From assembly GCF_000972705.2 (NCBI RefSeq), contig NZ_LATL02000101.1:1-64000 (forward strand): a stretch of DNA of 64,000 nt, given 5' to 3'. Source of the DNA: Limnoraphis robusta CS-951 (GTDB taxonomy: Bacteria; Cyanobacteriota; Cyanobacteriia; Cyanobacteriales; Microcoleaceae). Made by a program: the position numbers and the translations under genes. Positions 36,249 through 45,560 of the stretch are shown here, in pieces; the first letter of the stretch is position 1, and each line of letters opens with the position of its first letter. A model generated the notes under the pieces. That model did no database searches and was not told the origin of the DNA. It was given only the letters and a program-made list of their open reading frames with translations.

Positions 36249-38462
36249 TTAGCCAACCAACTCAACCGACCGTTTAACTAACGCCTCTGCGGTAATATTA
36301 TTAAACGCCATCAACTGACCTGCACTCGCGGTTGTTTCGCCTCGTTTCCAAGCAAAAGTATCTCGTTTTGCGGTACTGCGTAACATAATCGGTTCTAACA
36401 TCAAACTTGCGCCGCCTGTTACTCCAATTAACGCATCGCCGCCAAACATTTGTTCAAACGCTTCATCGCTGAGAAACTCTCCGTCGGGTTCAGAACAACT
36501 CTCCCAAGCGACATCACTCGGACGGTACAAACGACGGGGATTAACCACTGAAACAATCTTAGAACCAATGCCTTGAGATTGCAATTGTTCAGCCGCTTCA
36601 TAAACCGGAATTAACGTCATGTCGCCAATAACCGCAAACACAACCATTTTTTCGCCGGGTATTTCTTGCAATGTTACCGCCCCATTTTCTAACGCTTGAC
36701 GAGTTTGTTCAAAGGTTGTACGAATGGGTAAGGGTGACTTACTCGCAGTAATGGTAATGCCCTTATTTTTGGTGGTTAACGCCCAGTCATAACACACCTG
36801 AATACTATTGGCATCCGTCGGGAATAGGGCGTATACATTGCCATTCCGCAGCATCGCCGCAAAATAGGCTTCAACTTCCGGGCGTTGGTGTGTCCAACCG
36901 TTGCGTCCCTGTTCTAACGCTCCTGCGGTAAATAATGTTATCGTTGAAGGCGTCAGACGGCGTAACTCAGCCATCGCTTGGGTAACGGTTTGCCAAATGG
37001 GTAAACCATTGATCGCAAAAGACTCGTAAGAACACCACAGGCTACGCACACCCATTAACGCTAAGGCTGCTGCTAGCCCCGCACAAGCGTCTTCACTCAG
37101 GGGTTCGTATACCTGACCGTTAGGCCCCTGAAAGTAGGTTTCATCGGTTGTCGGGTGAACAATTTTCAGGGCAACGTTAATATTATTGATACCGGATGCG
37201 GCGTTACCGTCGGCGTTGGTGATGATAAATTTCGGATCATGTTGTCCAACGTAGCCGACTAACTCTCCCATTGCGGTAGTAGCGACTTGTTTATCTCCAG
37301 CGACGGCAAATTCTTTCAGGGGAATAGTCCCTAAGTCGGCTAAAGGATATTCAAACTCAGTGACAACGGTTTTAGAAGCTGGCCCACCAGACGCCCGTAC
37401 TACGTTTGTTCTCACCAGTTCCCACACTTCAGGCGGAAGGGCGCGTTGTTTCAAGGCTTCGATGATATGGGGACTGTCGAGGGTATCTTGAGGATAGAGG
37501 TTATGGGACTTAGAACCCCGTGCGTGAACCCCCGCGCCTTTGAGTTGTTTGATAATAAAGATGGTGAGTTTACCGCCCAGCGCCGACTTGGCGGCTTGAT
37601 CCATTCCCGTTAAAACGGCTTGGGGAAATTCGATCCGTTTTTGGAAGGAAAAAGCCGTACTATCAACATAATCCCCCGGTTGGTTTTGATCATCGAAGTC
37701 TTTGGCATCGACTAAAATCACCTCGGCGAAACCGTTGCCTTTCCAGTAGGCGATCATTTCGGCGCTGGTTTTGGTGGAGACCATGCTATGATGCTCCTGG
37801 CTGTAGCCATTCCACACCAATACGGGTAAGAAGTTCGTGACTTCTGGGTAAGCGGTGTTAAAGTGGGCAATACTGCTAACGGGGTAAGGTTCACCCATCC
37901 CGCCATCTCCCAAGGTGAAGGGAAACAGGGTGTCCCGGTGTAACATCGCGGCAGCCATCGCAAAATGTTGTCCTTGTCCGAGGGGGCCTGCGGGGTTGAG
38001 TAAGCCGGGAATGTAGCCGGAAAGGTGGCCAAGGAGTCCGTGCATTTCTCGGAAGCGATCGCGCATTTGTTGGACGGTGAAAATGTCCATGTCTTCTAAA
38101 GAGCGATCGATAAACATCGCACTGTAAAATCCGGGTGCATGATGCCCCACTTCCGTCATAATATTTTTATGACCTAACATGACCAAGCTGGCGTAGGCTT
38201 CGGCTTGGCTAGCAAAACCGCCTGGATGTCCAGAGGCTTTACTGGCAGTCACTTGTAGGATGAGGTAACGCAGGGCGTCGGCGTATAATAACGTTTGATA
38301 GGCGGCGGCGGTATCGCTGGGATCACTGATGGATACACTGCCTTCGGCGATAACAGGGGTTTTCCCGTAGGTGTCAAATTCAGGAAAAGTCTCACTAAAA
38401 TACTGAACTCCTTCGCAAAACTCCGGTGTAGCTGATGTGGGTTTTGAAGCGGCTACTGTCAT
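36249..38462 (-). CDS. transketolase-like ThDP enzyme, XPK2-type putative phosphoketolase
   Basis: 737 residues. The thiamine-diphosphate fold is plain: SKASGHPGGFASQAEAYASL near residue 75, the pyrophosphate/Mg region LGDGGMGEPYPVSS near residue 183, and a second Pyr-type half containing EDACAGLAAALALMGVRSLW near residue 455 with its catalytic Glu. It differs from the standard ~800-residue phosphoketolase (no classic N-terminal signature). It resembles the second cyanobacterial group (Synechocystis sll0529 type), which has been proposed to split xylulose-5-phosphate to acetyl-phosphate. A transketolase-like activity is an alternative. It stands alone, with a terminator 39 bp beyond its stop. 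Confidence 0.7.
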   Translation of the reverse strand: MTVAASKPTSATPEFCEGVQYFSETFPEFDTYGKTPVIAEGSVSISDPSDTAAAYQTLLYADALRYLILQVTASKASGHPGGFASQAEAYASLVMLGHKNIMTEVGHHAPGFYSAMFIDRSLEDMDIFTVQQMRDRFREMHGLLGHLSGYIPGLLNPAGPLGQGQHFAMAAAMLHRDTLFPFTLGDGGMGEPYPVSSIAHFNTAYPEVTNFLPVLVWNGYSQEHHSMVSTKTSAEMIAYWKGNGFAEVILVDAKDFDDQNQPGDYVDSTAFSFQKRIEFPQAVLTGMDQAAKSALGGKLTIFIIKQLKGAGVHARGSKSHNLYPQDTLDSPHIIEALKQRALPPEVWELVRTNVVRASGGPASKTVVTEFEYPLADLGTIPLKEFAVAGDKQVATTAMGELVGYVGQHDPKFIITNADGNAASGINNINVALKIVHPTTDETYFQGPNGQVYEPLSEDACAGLAAALALMGVRSLWCSYESFAINGLPIWQTVTQAMAELRRLTPSTITLFTAGALEQGRNGWTHQRPEVEAYFAAMLRNGNVYALFPTDANSIQVCYDWALTTKNKGITITASKSPLPIRTTFEQTRQALENGAVTLQEIPGEKMVVFAVIGDMTLIPVYEAAEQLQSQGIGSKIVSVVNPRRLYRPSDVAWESCSEPDGEFLSDEAFEQMFGGDALIGVTGGASLMLEPIMLRSTAKRDTFAWKRGETTASAGQLMAFNNITAEALVKRSVELVG

Positions 38463-38738
38463 GTTTTATACCCTAAAAATTTGACGGTCATTGAATCAAT
38501 TTAAGGTTTATTTTACAATCGATGGGGACTTAATCCAATTACATCTACTTTGTTCAGGGATAATCTGAGATAATCTTATTAAATCAAATTAAGTTGGAGG
38601 ATGGCGATCTCTAGTGTTGAGGGTGGATGCGGTTTTCCTGAACTGAGTTAAAGATTCAGCCTGTGACAGCCTTATGAGCTAAGTCAATATTTCTATTTTT
38701 GAAGAAAAGGTTATAGTTTTGCAGCGAGTCATTGATTT

Positions 38739-39344
38739 ATGCCTTACAGCCAATTTAGTCTCGAACAAATAAAGTTAAATTTTGGCATAGAAATTCGCGA
38801 AAAATTCGGTATCTTTGCCCAGACTTCATCGGTTTATTATAGTCCGTTATTAACTCAAGTATTAGAAAATTATGTTCCTTTAGCACTCGAAATCGATACA
38901 GAAAAATCGCGTTCTGAATATATTGTCGCTCCCATTTTATTTGAATTCAAAAGCCAACTCAAAAATAAAATTAGTTTATTTTCGGGTAAAGAATTTACAG
39001 TAGATGCAGAAAAAGGGTTAAGTGGGTTTTGTGATTTTTTGATTAGTTATTCTCCGGATCAACTGATGATCGAAGTTCCGATTATTTTAATTGTTGAAGC
39101 ACAAAATGACAATATCCTATCAGGCTTAGGTCAATGTATGGCGCAAATGTTAGCCGCCCAGCTTTTTAACCAGCGTCATCAGCAGAATATTAAAACCATT
39201 TATGGTTGTGTGACAACGGGGACAAACTGGAAATTTCTACAACTCACCGATCAGAGAATAGAAATCGATTTGAATGAATACTTTCTCAGCAATATTGGTC
39301 AAGTTTTAGGGATTTTACACTATTTCGTTGAACAAGTTGAGTGA
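38739..39344 (+). CDS. conserved hypothetical, PD-(D/E)XK-like fold possible
   Basis: 201 residues, soluble. The centre has FCDFLISYSP followed by IILIVEAQNDNILSGLGQCM and a helix with QMLAAQLFNQRH. This D...ExQ spacing resembles a restriction-endonuclease-like core in which the lysine is replaced, and it is common in cyanobacterial proteins of unknown function. No neighbour suggests a role. Upstream (38463-38738) is AT-rich with no gene. Confidence 0.6.
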   Translation: MPYSQFSLEQIKLNFGIEIREKFGIFAQTSSVYYSPLLTQVLENYVPLALEIDTEKSRSEYIVAPILFEFKSQLKNKISLFSGKEFTVDAEKGLSGFCDFLISYSPDQLMIEVPIILIVEAQNDNILSGLGQCMAQMLAAQLFNQRHQQNIKTIYGCVTTGTNWKFLQLTDQRIEIDLNEYFLSNIGQVLGILHYFVEQVE

Positions 39345-39370
39345 AGGATGAATGATGAATTGTGTTTAAA

Positions 39371-39725
39371 TTAAGTCGAAGCAAATTCTGTCAAACCCCT
39401 TTTACTCGGATGATGGAAACCCAACACAATCTGATTTTGAGGGATTCCTTCAGACAGCAAATCATCAACAACACATAAATTTGTTGAATCTTCTTCAACC
39501 CAAACCTTGCCATCTTTAATACAAATATAGATGATGATATGTTGTACTAGCTTCTTATCCTCCCATTCCATTGCGAAACCAAAGATATTGATCTCGAATT
39601 TCATCAAAAGCAAGGCGATCCCTGACCTCAAATTTTTTGGGAGCCTTGACTTGAGCAACTGTCATCTGATAATATTCAGTTAGGATTTTTTTGATAATCT
39701 TGCGATATTTTTCTGGATTTTGCAT
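39371..39725 (-). pseudogene. xisI: xisI-family gene, frameshifted
   Basis: The 5' part (from ATG 39725) encodes MQNPEKYRKIIKKILTEYYQ and then VRDRLAFDEIRDQYLWF. The 3' part in another frame encodes AMEWEDKKLVQHIIIYICIK, DGKVWVEEDSTN and GIPQNQIVLGFHHPSKRGLTEFA. Together they form a normal XisI (controlling factor of the fdxN excision element family). Removing one base near 39576 joins QYLWF to AMEWEDKK. No xisH partner is next to it. A sequencing error or a true decay cannot be separated from the sequence alone. Confidence 0.8.
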
Positions 39726-39751
39726 TGAACGCTCTCCTCGATTAAAGAAGA

Positions 39752-40699
39752 TCAAGCAGCAACCGTTTCTTCAAGTTTGGGAATTTCATAACTCAAGAAA
39801 TCATAAGCTAAATCTGTATTCGGAAAAATCGATCTGGCTTCTTTTAACAAATCCTCGAGTAAAATCGCATTTCCCGGCGCGTAACGGGGGCTAAAATGCG
39901 TCATAATCAACTTTTTGACTCCCCCCATCAACGCCACTTGTGCCGCCATTGTAGAGGTCGAATGCAAGCGTTGAAAAGCCAGTTCTGCATCTTGATGAGC
40001 AAAGGTTGCTTCGTGAACTAAAACATCCGCATCTTTCGCCAATTCTACCGCACTGTCACAAAAAACCGTATCGGTACAATAAACAAATTTACGTCCGGGG
40101 ATCGGTTCACCACAGAGTTGAGAACCGTTAATTTTTCGACCATCAGGTAACGTGACAACTTCTCCCTGTTTGAGTTTGGCATAAATTGGCCCCGGTGGAA
40201 TGCCTAGCGCGGTTGCTTTCTCCACATTAAACCGTCCGGGTTTATCTTTTTCAGTAATGCGATAACCAAACGCCGTGACTCGATGTTTTAAAGGCTGACA
40301 ACTAACAATATATTCATCATCTTCATAAACCACTCCAGGCTGAACCGGATGCACTGCAAAGGGATAAGAAATATGAGTCTGTGAGAAACGCAAACAGGCT
40401 TGCAGATAGTCTTCCAGTCCCGGTGGCCCGTACAAGTCAATGCGTTTGACATTTCCCGCTAAACCACAACTGGCTAACAGTCCCGCCAACCCAAACACAT
40501 GATCCCCGTGCATATGCGTCACGAAAATGCGGCTAATTTGGCTAACTTTGAGATCGCTGCGTAGAAATTGATGTTGGGTTCCTTCACCGCAGTCAAACAG
40601 CCAGAGTTCCGCCCGTTGCGGTAAACGTAGGGCTATACTCGAAACATTTCGCGATCGCGTTGGTACACCTGAACTCGTTCCTAAAAAAGTAATCTGCAA
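39752..40699 (-). CDS. rnz: ribonuclease Z
   Basis: 315 residues. It trims the 3' trailer of tRNA precursors. It has the metallo-beta-lactamase fold with [18 protein letters not shown] at the N-terminus, the zinc motif [16 protein letters not shown] near residue 62, the exosite-type [22 protein letters not shown] and the late [10 protein letters not shown]. It is full length with an ATG start, and xisI begins 27 bp beyond its stop. Confidence 0.95.
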   Translation of the reverse strand: MQITFLGTSSGVPTRSRNVSSIALRLPQRAELWLFDCGEGTQHQFLRSDLKVSQISRIFVTHMHGDHVFGLAGLLASCGLAGNVKRIDLYGPPGLEDYLQACLRFSQTHISYPFAVHPVQPGVVYEDDEYIVSCQPLKHRVTAFGYRITEKDKPGRFNVEKATALGIPPGPIYAKLKQGEVVTLPDGRKINGSQLCGEPIPGRKFVYCTDTVFCDSAVELAKDADVLVHEATFAHQDAELAFQRLHSTSTMAAQVALMGGVKKLIMTHFSPRYAPGNAILLEDLLKEARSIFPNTDLAYDFLSYEIPKLEETVAA

Positions 40700-40892
40700 A
40701 ATTCGCGCCTCCCGCTATCAAGCCAACTGTAGTACAGATCGAAAGTTGATCCTGTTTAGATTTTACCTTCTACCGTGACTGACAACGGGCGATCGTAACC
40801 GTAAAGTGATTTATCTTTAATGCCAGACCTCAAACTGCGATCGCCATATAAAGATTTTATAGCGGTATGGGTGATTGATCGGGTACCCCGCC

Positions 40893-40961
40893 AAAAACCC
40901 GGTTTCTTTAACAATACACCGAAGCCAATTTCAGAAAGCCGTAGAAGAAACCGGGTTTTTT
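40893..40961. terminator. 16-bp perfect AAACCCGGTTT-family hairpin in a 600-bp gap
   Basis: AAAAACCCGGTTTCTT (40893-40908) is the exact inverse of AAGAAACCGGGTTTTT (40945-40960), followed by T and AG. The gap 40700-41303 holds this hairpin, some HIP1 octamers and AT-rich DNA, but no gene that I can support. No plus-strand gene reads into the hairpin, so it is more likely a dispersed repeat than a working terminator. Confidence 0.6.
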
Positions 40962-41303
40962 AGTCTCTGCTGTTGTTTTTCGGTTGAGTTAAGTTCGTCG
41001 AGGTTGCGATCGCCACTCGGGAAAAAATTCAACTTGATTTTGAACCCGTTCTAACTGAAAATTATCGATTCAATACCGGAGATTAATGTCTTGAGCGGAA
41101 ACTGTTTGAACCATGACTTTAGACAATGATTTTTAATCCTAATATTAGTATCCAGCTTTTTACTCTTTTCCATTATTCTAGTCTCAATAGCGATCGCCTG
41201 ACTGCTATTGTCAGCTAATCTACTTGACTGACTATTACCCCAAACTAGAACTAACGATTATAATTTCCTCATTGTAGTGTTTAATCACTGAAGCAAGCAA
41301 GGC

Positions 41304-42548
41304 TCAAAATTTCTCAATCATAAATTGAGCTAATCTATCATATTCATGATCCATTTTTTTCATTAAGTCTGTTTGGTTTCGCGCCCAAGTACCACGACCA
41401 ACACTCTCACGTGTAGGTTTTCTTTCTGGTAAATATTTTATTGGAACATTTTGAACAATGCTATCAGGAGCCATCACATTCAAGTCTTCAATGCTTGCAA
41501 CAGGTTCTTGATTTATAAAATTTGGAACAGCAGAATATGTCTCTATATTCTTAAGCATAGGTATCAATTTTTCATTAATAGCGGTTTTCACTTTTTCAAA
41601 TTGAGCTTGATCTGCTCCCGTTTTCGCAATTTCTTCAGTACCAGTCCTTTTCCGGGTATCAAATCCATTAAAGATCCAACCTCCAAACTTTGGTTGACCT
41701 TTTGTCGGTATTACTTTATCATACGAATTGGTTTGAAGATAGCGTAATTTACCTTGTTCCCAATCCTCTATAAAACTAGGCAATACTTGACCAATCAAGC
41801 CAACACAATATGCAGAGAAAAGATCAGGTGTACATGGAACAAGAAAGTAGTTTGACGAATAAAGAGCAGCCCGAACAAGAGTATTAAATGATGGAGGTAA
41901 ATCTATCAGAGCAAAATCATATTTTTTATTAAACTTTCTTTCCACGGCATCAATTAAGCTTGAGGGCATGAGAAAGCGGTATAAACCTGATCCCCCAATT
42001 ACGTCAGTTCCTACATTAAGAACATCAGAAAACCTATTAAGCCAGAAATCACCAGGTACAATGTCAAGATTTTCATTTCTAGCATTTTTAGGTCGAGTGA
42101 TATAAGGATCTCCTGGTGCGCTTTGTGTAATGTATGGCAGAGCGAAAGCACGAATTGTTCGACCATAGGGTTGTTCTTCTGAACTTTCTAAATATGATGA
42201 GAATTCTTCATCGCCCAATGCAGCAATAGACAGATTACATTGAGGATCAAAATCAATTGCCAATACCTTTTGACCTTGTTCTGCTAACGAGGTTGCTAAA
42301 TTCCAAATTGTGGTTGTTTTACCAACACCACCTTTGTTATTGAATAATGCAATCACTTTCACCATTTTTCCTTCCTTTTTTCTAAGCCAATGCAGAATTT
42401 GTGTCCGTTGGAAAACTGGGCCAGACTGTAACTGCTTCACAGGAGCAGGAAAGTCTGCATACCTTTTTCTCCAATTTCCTACAGCAGCAGAGCTAACACC
42501 TGCCAGTTGAGCTATTTCATAGAGTCCAATCAAATCATCATTTTGCAT
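41304..42548 (-). CDS. ParA-type ATPase with N-terminal DNA-binding domain
   Basis: 414 residues. Residues 1-60 form a helix-turn-helix (GLYEIAQLAGVSSAAVGNWRKR, then FPAPVKQLQSGPVFQRTQIL), like the N-terminus of plasmid type Ia ParA/SopA and MerR-like regulators. Residues 63-400 are the ParA/MinD ATPase: deviant Walker A FNNKGGVGKTTTIWNLA, Walker A' IDFDPQCN and Walker B ALIDLPPSF near residue 215. A lysine-tail region follows. No parB is adjacent, which is unusual. Three palindromes in its promoter fit autoregulation. It could be a relic of plasmid integration or a protein-positioning ATPase. Confidence 0.85.
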   Translation of the reverse strand: MQNDDLIGLYEIAQLAGVSSAAVGNWRKRYADFPAPVKQLQSGPVFQRTQILHWLRKKEGKMVKVIALFNNKGGVGKTTTIWNLATSLAEQGQKVLAIDFDPQCNLSIAALGDEEFSSYLESSEEQPYGRTIRAFALPYITQSAPGDPYITRPKNARNENLDIVPGDFWLNRFSDVLNVGTDVIGGSGLYRFLMPSSLIDAVERKFNKKYDFALIDLPPSFNTLVRAALYSSNYFLVPCTPDLFSAYCVGLIGQVLPSFIEDWEQGKLRYLQTNSYDKVIPTKGQPKFGGWIFNGFDTRKRTGTEEIAKTGADQAQFEKVKTAINEKLIPMLKNIETYSAVPNFINQEPVASIEDLNVMAPDSIVQNVPIKYLPERKPTRESVGRGTWARNQTDLMKKMDHEYDRLAQFMIEKF

Positions 42549-42571
42549 GATTTTTCATAGCAGATTTTGGT

Positions 42572-42644
42572 GTGAACTTTATTCACAAATCTATTGTGAA
42601 CGGAATTCACAAACCTGTCAAGTGTTTTCGTGAACTTTATTCAC
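42572..42644. promoter_or_regulatory. three operator-like palindromes upstream of parA
   Basis: GTGAACTTTATTCAC at 42572-42586, GTGAACGGAATTCAC at 42596-42610 and GTGAACTTTATTCAC at 42630-42644. Each is a GTGAA...TTCAC inverted repeat with a five-base centre. They start 24 bp upstream of the parA start codon and are spaced 24 and 34 bp apart. The first and third are identical. They are probable binding sites for the N-terminal helix-turn-helix of ParA, or a partition-like site. Confidence 0.7.
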
Positions 42645-42826
42645 AACCGACTGATTTGCCATAGAATCTTGAAGGTGACTGCAAAAAATTCAAACTGAAA
42701 AAGATGGTCATTTCTAACCATTTGACTACAGGTGGAGATTCTTCTCGAAGGGGTTAGAATATTTCAGCGAAGTGTTCGGTAAGATAGGGGTTGCTGTACC
42801 CACAGAATACAACTCTCAGATCTTAG

Positions 42827-43978
42827 ATGATGAACTCTGGATTATTTTTGACGGGTCTTGTAATTTATCCCCTGCGACGAATTAAACAATATGGCTGGGT
42901 TTCCCTGCTGTTGTGGTTGTTGATGGTTGCACCCGCCCAGGCGGCTGTGTTGTTGCGTGTTGCTGTCACTCAAGAAGCCGATCAGGTGAAAGTCGGGAGT
43001 TCAACCCAAGCCGTTGTCCGTAATGCCAATGGTCAAACTTTAGGACAAATTTCTCCCCAAGGGGGGTTAATTGCAAAACCCAACTCAGGAAACATTTCTT
43101 TGGGTCAATGGAAAGGAAGTCAACTCTGGATCGAACCCACCGGAAATGGTCATGTTTGGATCGCTGAAGGCTGGTATCGGGGACGGGTGTTATTAGTTCC
43201 GCGAAATGGCGGGATCACCGCAGTTAACTATGTCGATCTCGAACAATACCTTTACAGCGTGTTAGGGGCCGAAATGGATGGCGGTTGGCCACTCGAAGCC
43301 TTGAAAGCCCAAGCGGTAGCCGCCCGAACCTACGCCCTTTACCAGCGAGAACGCAGTAATGGGGTTTATGATTTAGGGGATGACCAAAGTTCTCAGGTTT
43401 ATAAAGGGTTAGCAACCGAGTCGGGCGGCACTCAAGCCGCAGTCAGGGCGACAGCCGGACAAGTCTTAACCTATAACGGTCAAATGATTTTAGCAGCCTT
43501 TCATTCCTCCTCGGGGGGACATACGGAAAATGTGGAGGATGTTTGGGATGATGCCTTGCCTTATTTGCGGGGCGTACCGGACTATGACAAGGGTTCACCC
43601 GTGTTTGAATGGACGAAGACGTTTTCTCAAGCTGAACTGTCTGGGCGCCTTTCTGGAGTGGGTAAAATTGTCTCAATGACACCGGAACGCACAACGGCAT
43701 TTGGAAGTATTTTGTCAATGAAAGTCGTCGGGGAGGGCGGGACTCGAACGATGACGGGAGAAGCGATCGCCGAAGCTTTAGGACTGAGAAGCACTCGGTT
43801 TCGGGTCAACCGCCAACCCAATTCTACAAATTTTACCGTAGTTGGCAGGGGTTTTGGGCATGGTGTAGGCTTGAGTCAATGGGGGGCTTATAATTTGGCA
43901 AGAGCCGGATACACCTATTATCAAATTCTCATGCACTATTACCGCAATACGAGTTTGGCAAAAGTTCGAGTCCAATAG
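42827..43978 (+). CDS. SpoIID/LytB-domain protein, exported
   Basis: 383 residues; an ATG-ATG pair lies at 42827/42830. An N-terminal hydrophobic segment (VSLLLWLLMVAPAQAA) ends in an AQA cleavage-type site. The SpoIID/LytB domain spans about 125-375, with YLYSVLGAEMDGGWPLEALK, AQAVAARTYALY, FHSSSGGHTENVEDVW and GFGHGVGLSQWGAYNLA. The family includes lytic transglycosylases acting on stem-peptide-free glycan, so it probably acts on peptidoglycan in the periplasm. The FHA-kinase gene follows 30 bp downstream. Confidence 0.88.
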   Translation: MMNSGLFLTGLVIYPLRRIKQYGWVSLLLWLLMVAPAQAAVLLRVAVTQEADQVKVGSSTQAVVRNANGQTLGQISPQGGLIAKPNSGNISLGQWKGSQLWIEPTGNGHVWIAEGWYRGRVLLVPRNGGITAVNYVDLEQYLYSVLGAEMDGGWPLEALKAQAVAARTYALYQRERSNGVYDLGDDQSSQVYKGLATESGGTQAAVRATAGQVLTYNGQMILAAFHSSSGGHTENVEDVWDDALPYLRGVPDYDKGSPVFEWTKTFSQAELSGRLSGVGKIVSMTPERTTAFGSILSMKVVGEGGTRTMTGEAIAEALGLRSTRFRVNRQPNSTNFTVVGRGFGHGVGLSQWGAYNLARAGYTYYQILMHYYRNTSLAKVRVQ

Positions 43979-44008
43979 TGAACAGATGTTCGGCCTGAGT
44001 CTTCTAAA

Positions 44009-45238
44009 ATGGCTGATGTACTGACGTTGACGCTACTTGATCCACAGTATAAAACTCCTCAAAGGCAGTGGAAATTTGAGGATCAATCTGTGATTGAGAT
44101 CGGACGGGCTTCAGACAATCAAGTTGTGATTGTTGATCCGTTGGTGTCTCGTTATCATTTGCAACTTCGCAAACTGAGTGATGATCCGATCAAATGGATG
44201 TTAGTCAATAAAGGAACAAATGGCACCTTTGTCAATGGGGTTTTAACCTCTCAAGCTGTGATCACGGAGGGGACTTTTATTGAGTTAGCCAAGGGCGGGC
44301 CTCTGCTACAACTAAATTGGCAAGTTATTCGTCCGGTTTCTATCGCCAATTCTTCCGGCTGTACTCATGCGGGAAATCCACCGAACAATTTATTTTGTAT
44401 TCACTGTGGTCAACCGACTCATGTTGAGCGAATCATCCGCAATTACCAAGTTCTGCGGACTTTAGGACAGGGCGGAATGGGAACGACGGCGATCGCTTGG
44501 AATCCGAAATTGGGCTTGACAGGTTCTAGTAATACCCAAATTCCAACTTTGGTTGTTCTCAAGGAAATGAACGCAGATATGGCACAAATAGCCAAAGCCC
44601 AAGAACTGTTTGAACGAGAAGCCCGAACCCTGAAAGCGTTAAATCATGGGGGAGTTCCTCGGTTTTACGATTTTTTTGTGGAAGGGGGGAAGAAATATTT
44701 GGCGATGGAAATGATTCATGGTCAAGATTTAGAGAAGATCGTACAGCAGCGCGGGCCTGTTACACCCCAACAGGCGATCCATTGGATGATGCAAACCTGT
44801 GAGGTGTTAAGCTATCTTCATGTTCAAGATCCGCCGATCATTCACCGAGATATTAAACCCGCGAATTTGCTTTTGCGAAGTCGAGATCAGCGCATCGTTG
44901 TACTTGATTTTGGGGCGGTTAAAGAGATTGGAACTCCTCCCGGAACCCGCATCGGTGCGGAGGGATATAGCGCCCCAGAACAGGACCGAGGACAGCCTCT
45001 GACGCTTTCTGATCTCTATGCAGTGGGTTCAACCCTGATTTTTTTGTTAACCGCCGAAAGTCCCCTAAATTTTTATGGCAAACGAGGCAGTAGCTATGGC
45101 TTTAATTTGGAAAGCGTTCCCACCATTACCCCTCAACTGCGGATGGTGATTGAAAAAGTCACCGAACATCGACCTCGCGATCGCTATCCTAATGCTCAAC
45201 ACCTCTGTGATGCCCTGCAAGCTTGCCTGAATGGATGA
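44009..45238 (+). CDS. FHA-domain serine/threonine protein kinase
   Basis: 409 residues. The N-terminal FHA domain (about 1-105; IGRASDNQVVIVDPLVSRYH and GTNGTFVNG) binds phosphothreonine. A zinc-ribbon-like CTHAG...FCIHCGQP follows (about 118-140). The kinase domain (about 148-405) has LGQGGMGTTAIA, the catalytic lysine in VVLKEMN, HRDIKPANLLL and DFGAV with the metal Asp. All key residues are present, so it should be active. FHA plus kinase in one chain suggests self-recognition after autophosphorylation. Confidence 0.9.
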   Translation: MADVLTLTLLDPQYKTPQRQWKFEDQSVIEIGRASDNQVVIVDPLVSRYHLQLRKLSDDPIKWMLVNKGTNGTFVNGVLTSQAVITEGTFIELAKGGPLLQLNWQVIRPVSIANSSGCTHAGNPPNNLFCIHCGQPTHVERIIRNYQVLRTLGQGGMGTTAIAWNPKLGLTGSSNTQIPTLVVLKEMNADMAQIAKAQELFEREARTLKALNHGGVPRFYDFFVEGGKKYLAMEMIHGQDLEKIVQQRGPVTPQQAIHWMMQTCEVLSYLHVQDPPIIHRDIKPANLLLRSRDQRIVVLDFGAVKEIGTPPGTRIGAEGYSAPEQDRGQPLTLSDLYAVGSTLIFLLTAESPLNFYGKRGSSYGFNLESVPTITPQLRMVIEKVTEHRPRDRYPNAQHLCDALQACLNG

Positions 45239-45341
45239 ATCAGTCTCAATGCTCGTGATCATTGACGATTTCAAAAGACTTAACGACATCCCAACACCCT
45301 GTTAACAATTGGCGATTGATTGATGTTGAGATGCTTTAGAT

Positions 45342-45560
45342 TTAGTCTTCGTCCCAACCTTCTACGGCTAGGAGTTCGCTAATCGGATCTTGCATGGAAA
45401 AACCAAACTCTAAAAGTTCTCGTTTCCAATACTCCCACTCTGCGCCATAGAGAAATGCAATCTTCCAAAGGCTATCTGTGGGCTTAATTAGATCAGACTT
45501 AACGAGGGAATGCACCTGACGTTGTAGTTTCTCCATCTGGTGTATAACCTGTTGGCTCAT
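45342..45560 (-). CDS. DUF4327-like small protein
   Basis: 72 residues. It follows the cyanobacterial DUF4327 pattern: an N-terminal VIHQMEKLQRQVHSLV, a central WEYWKRELLEFGFSMQDPI and an acidic WDED end. The match is by memory of the family pattern and is divergent. Function unknown. It starts at the ATG at 45560 and is followed by the FHA kinase on the other strand. Confidence 0.55.
   Translation of the reverse strand: MSQQVIHQMEKLQRQVHSLVKSDLIKPTDSLWKIAFLYGAEWEYWKRELLEFGFSMQDPISELLAVEGWDED

Noticed and set aside
39371..39725. Programmed frameshift in xisI
   Set aside because: No slippery heptamer followed by a stimulatory structure is evident at the break; simple decay or a sequence error is more likely.
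43224..43975. Minus-strand open frames inside the SpoIID gene
   Set aside because: They mirror the codon structure of the SpoIID gene and have no independent support.
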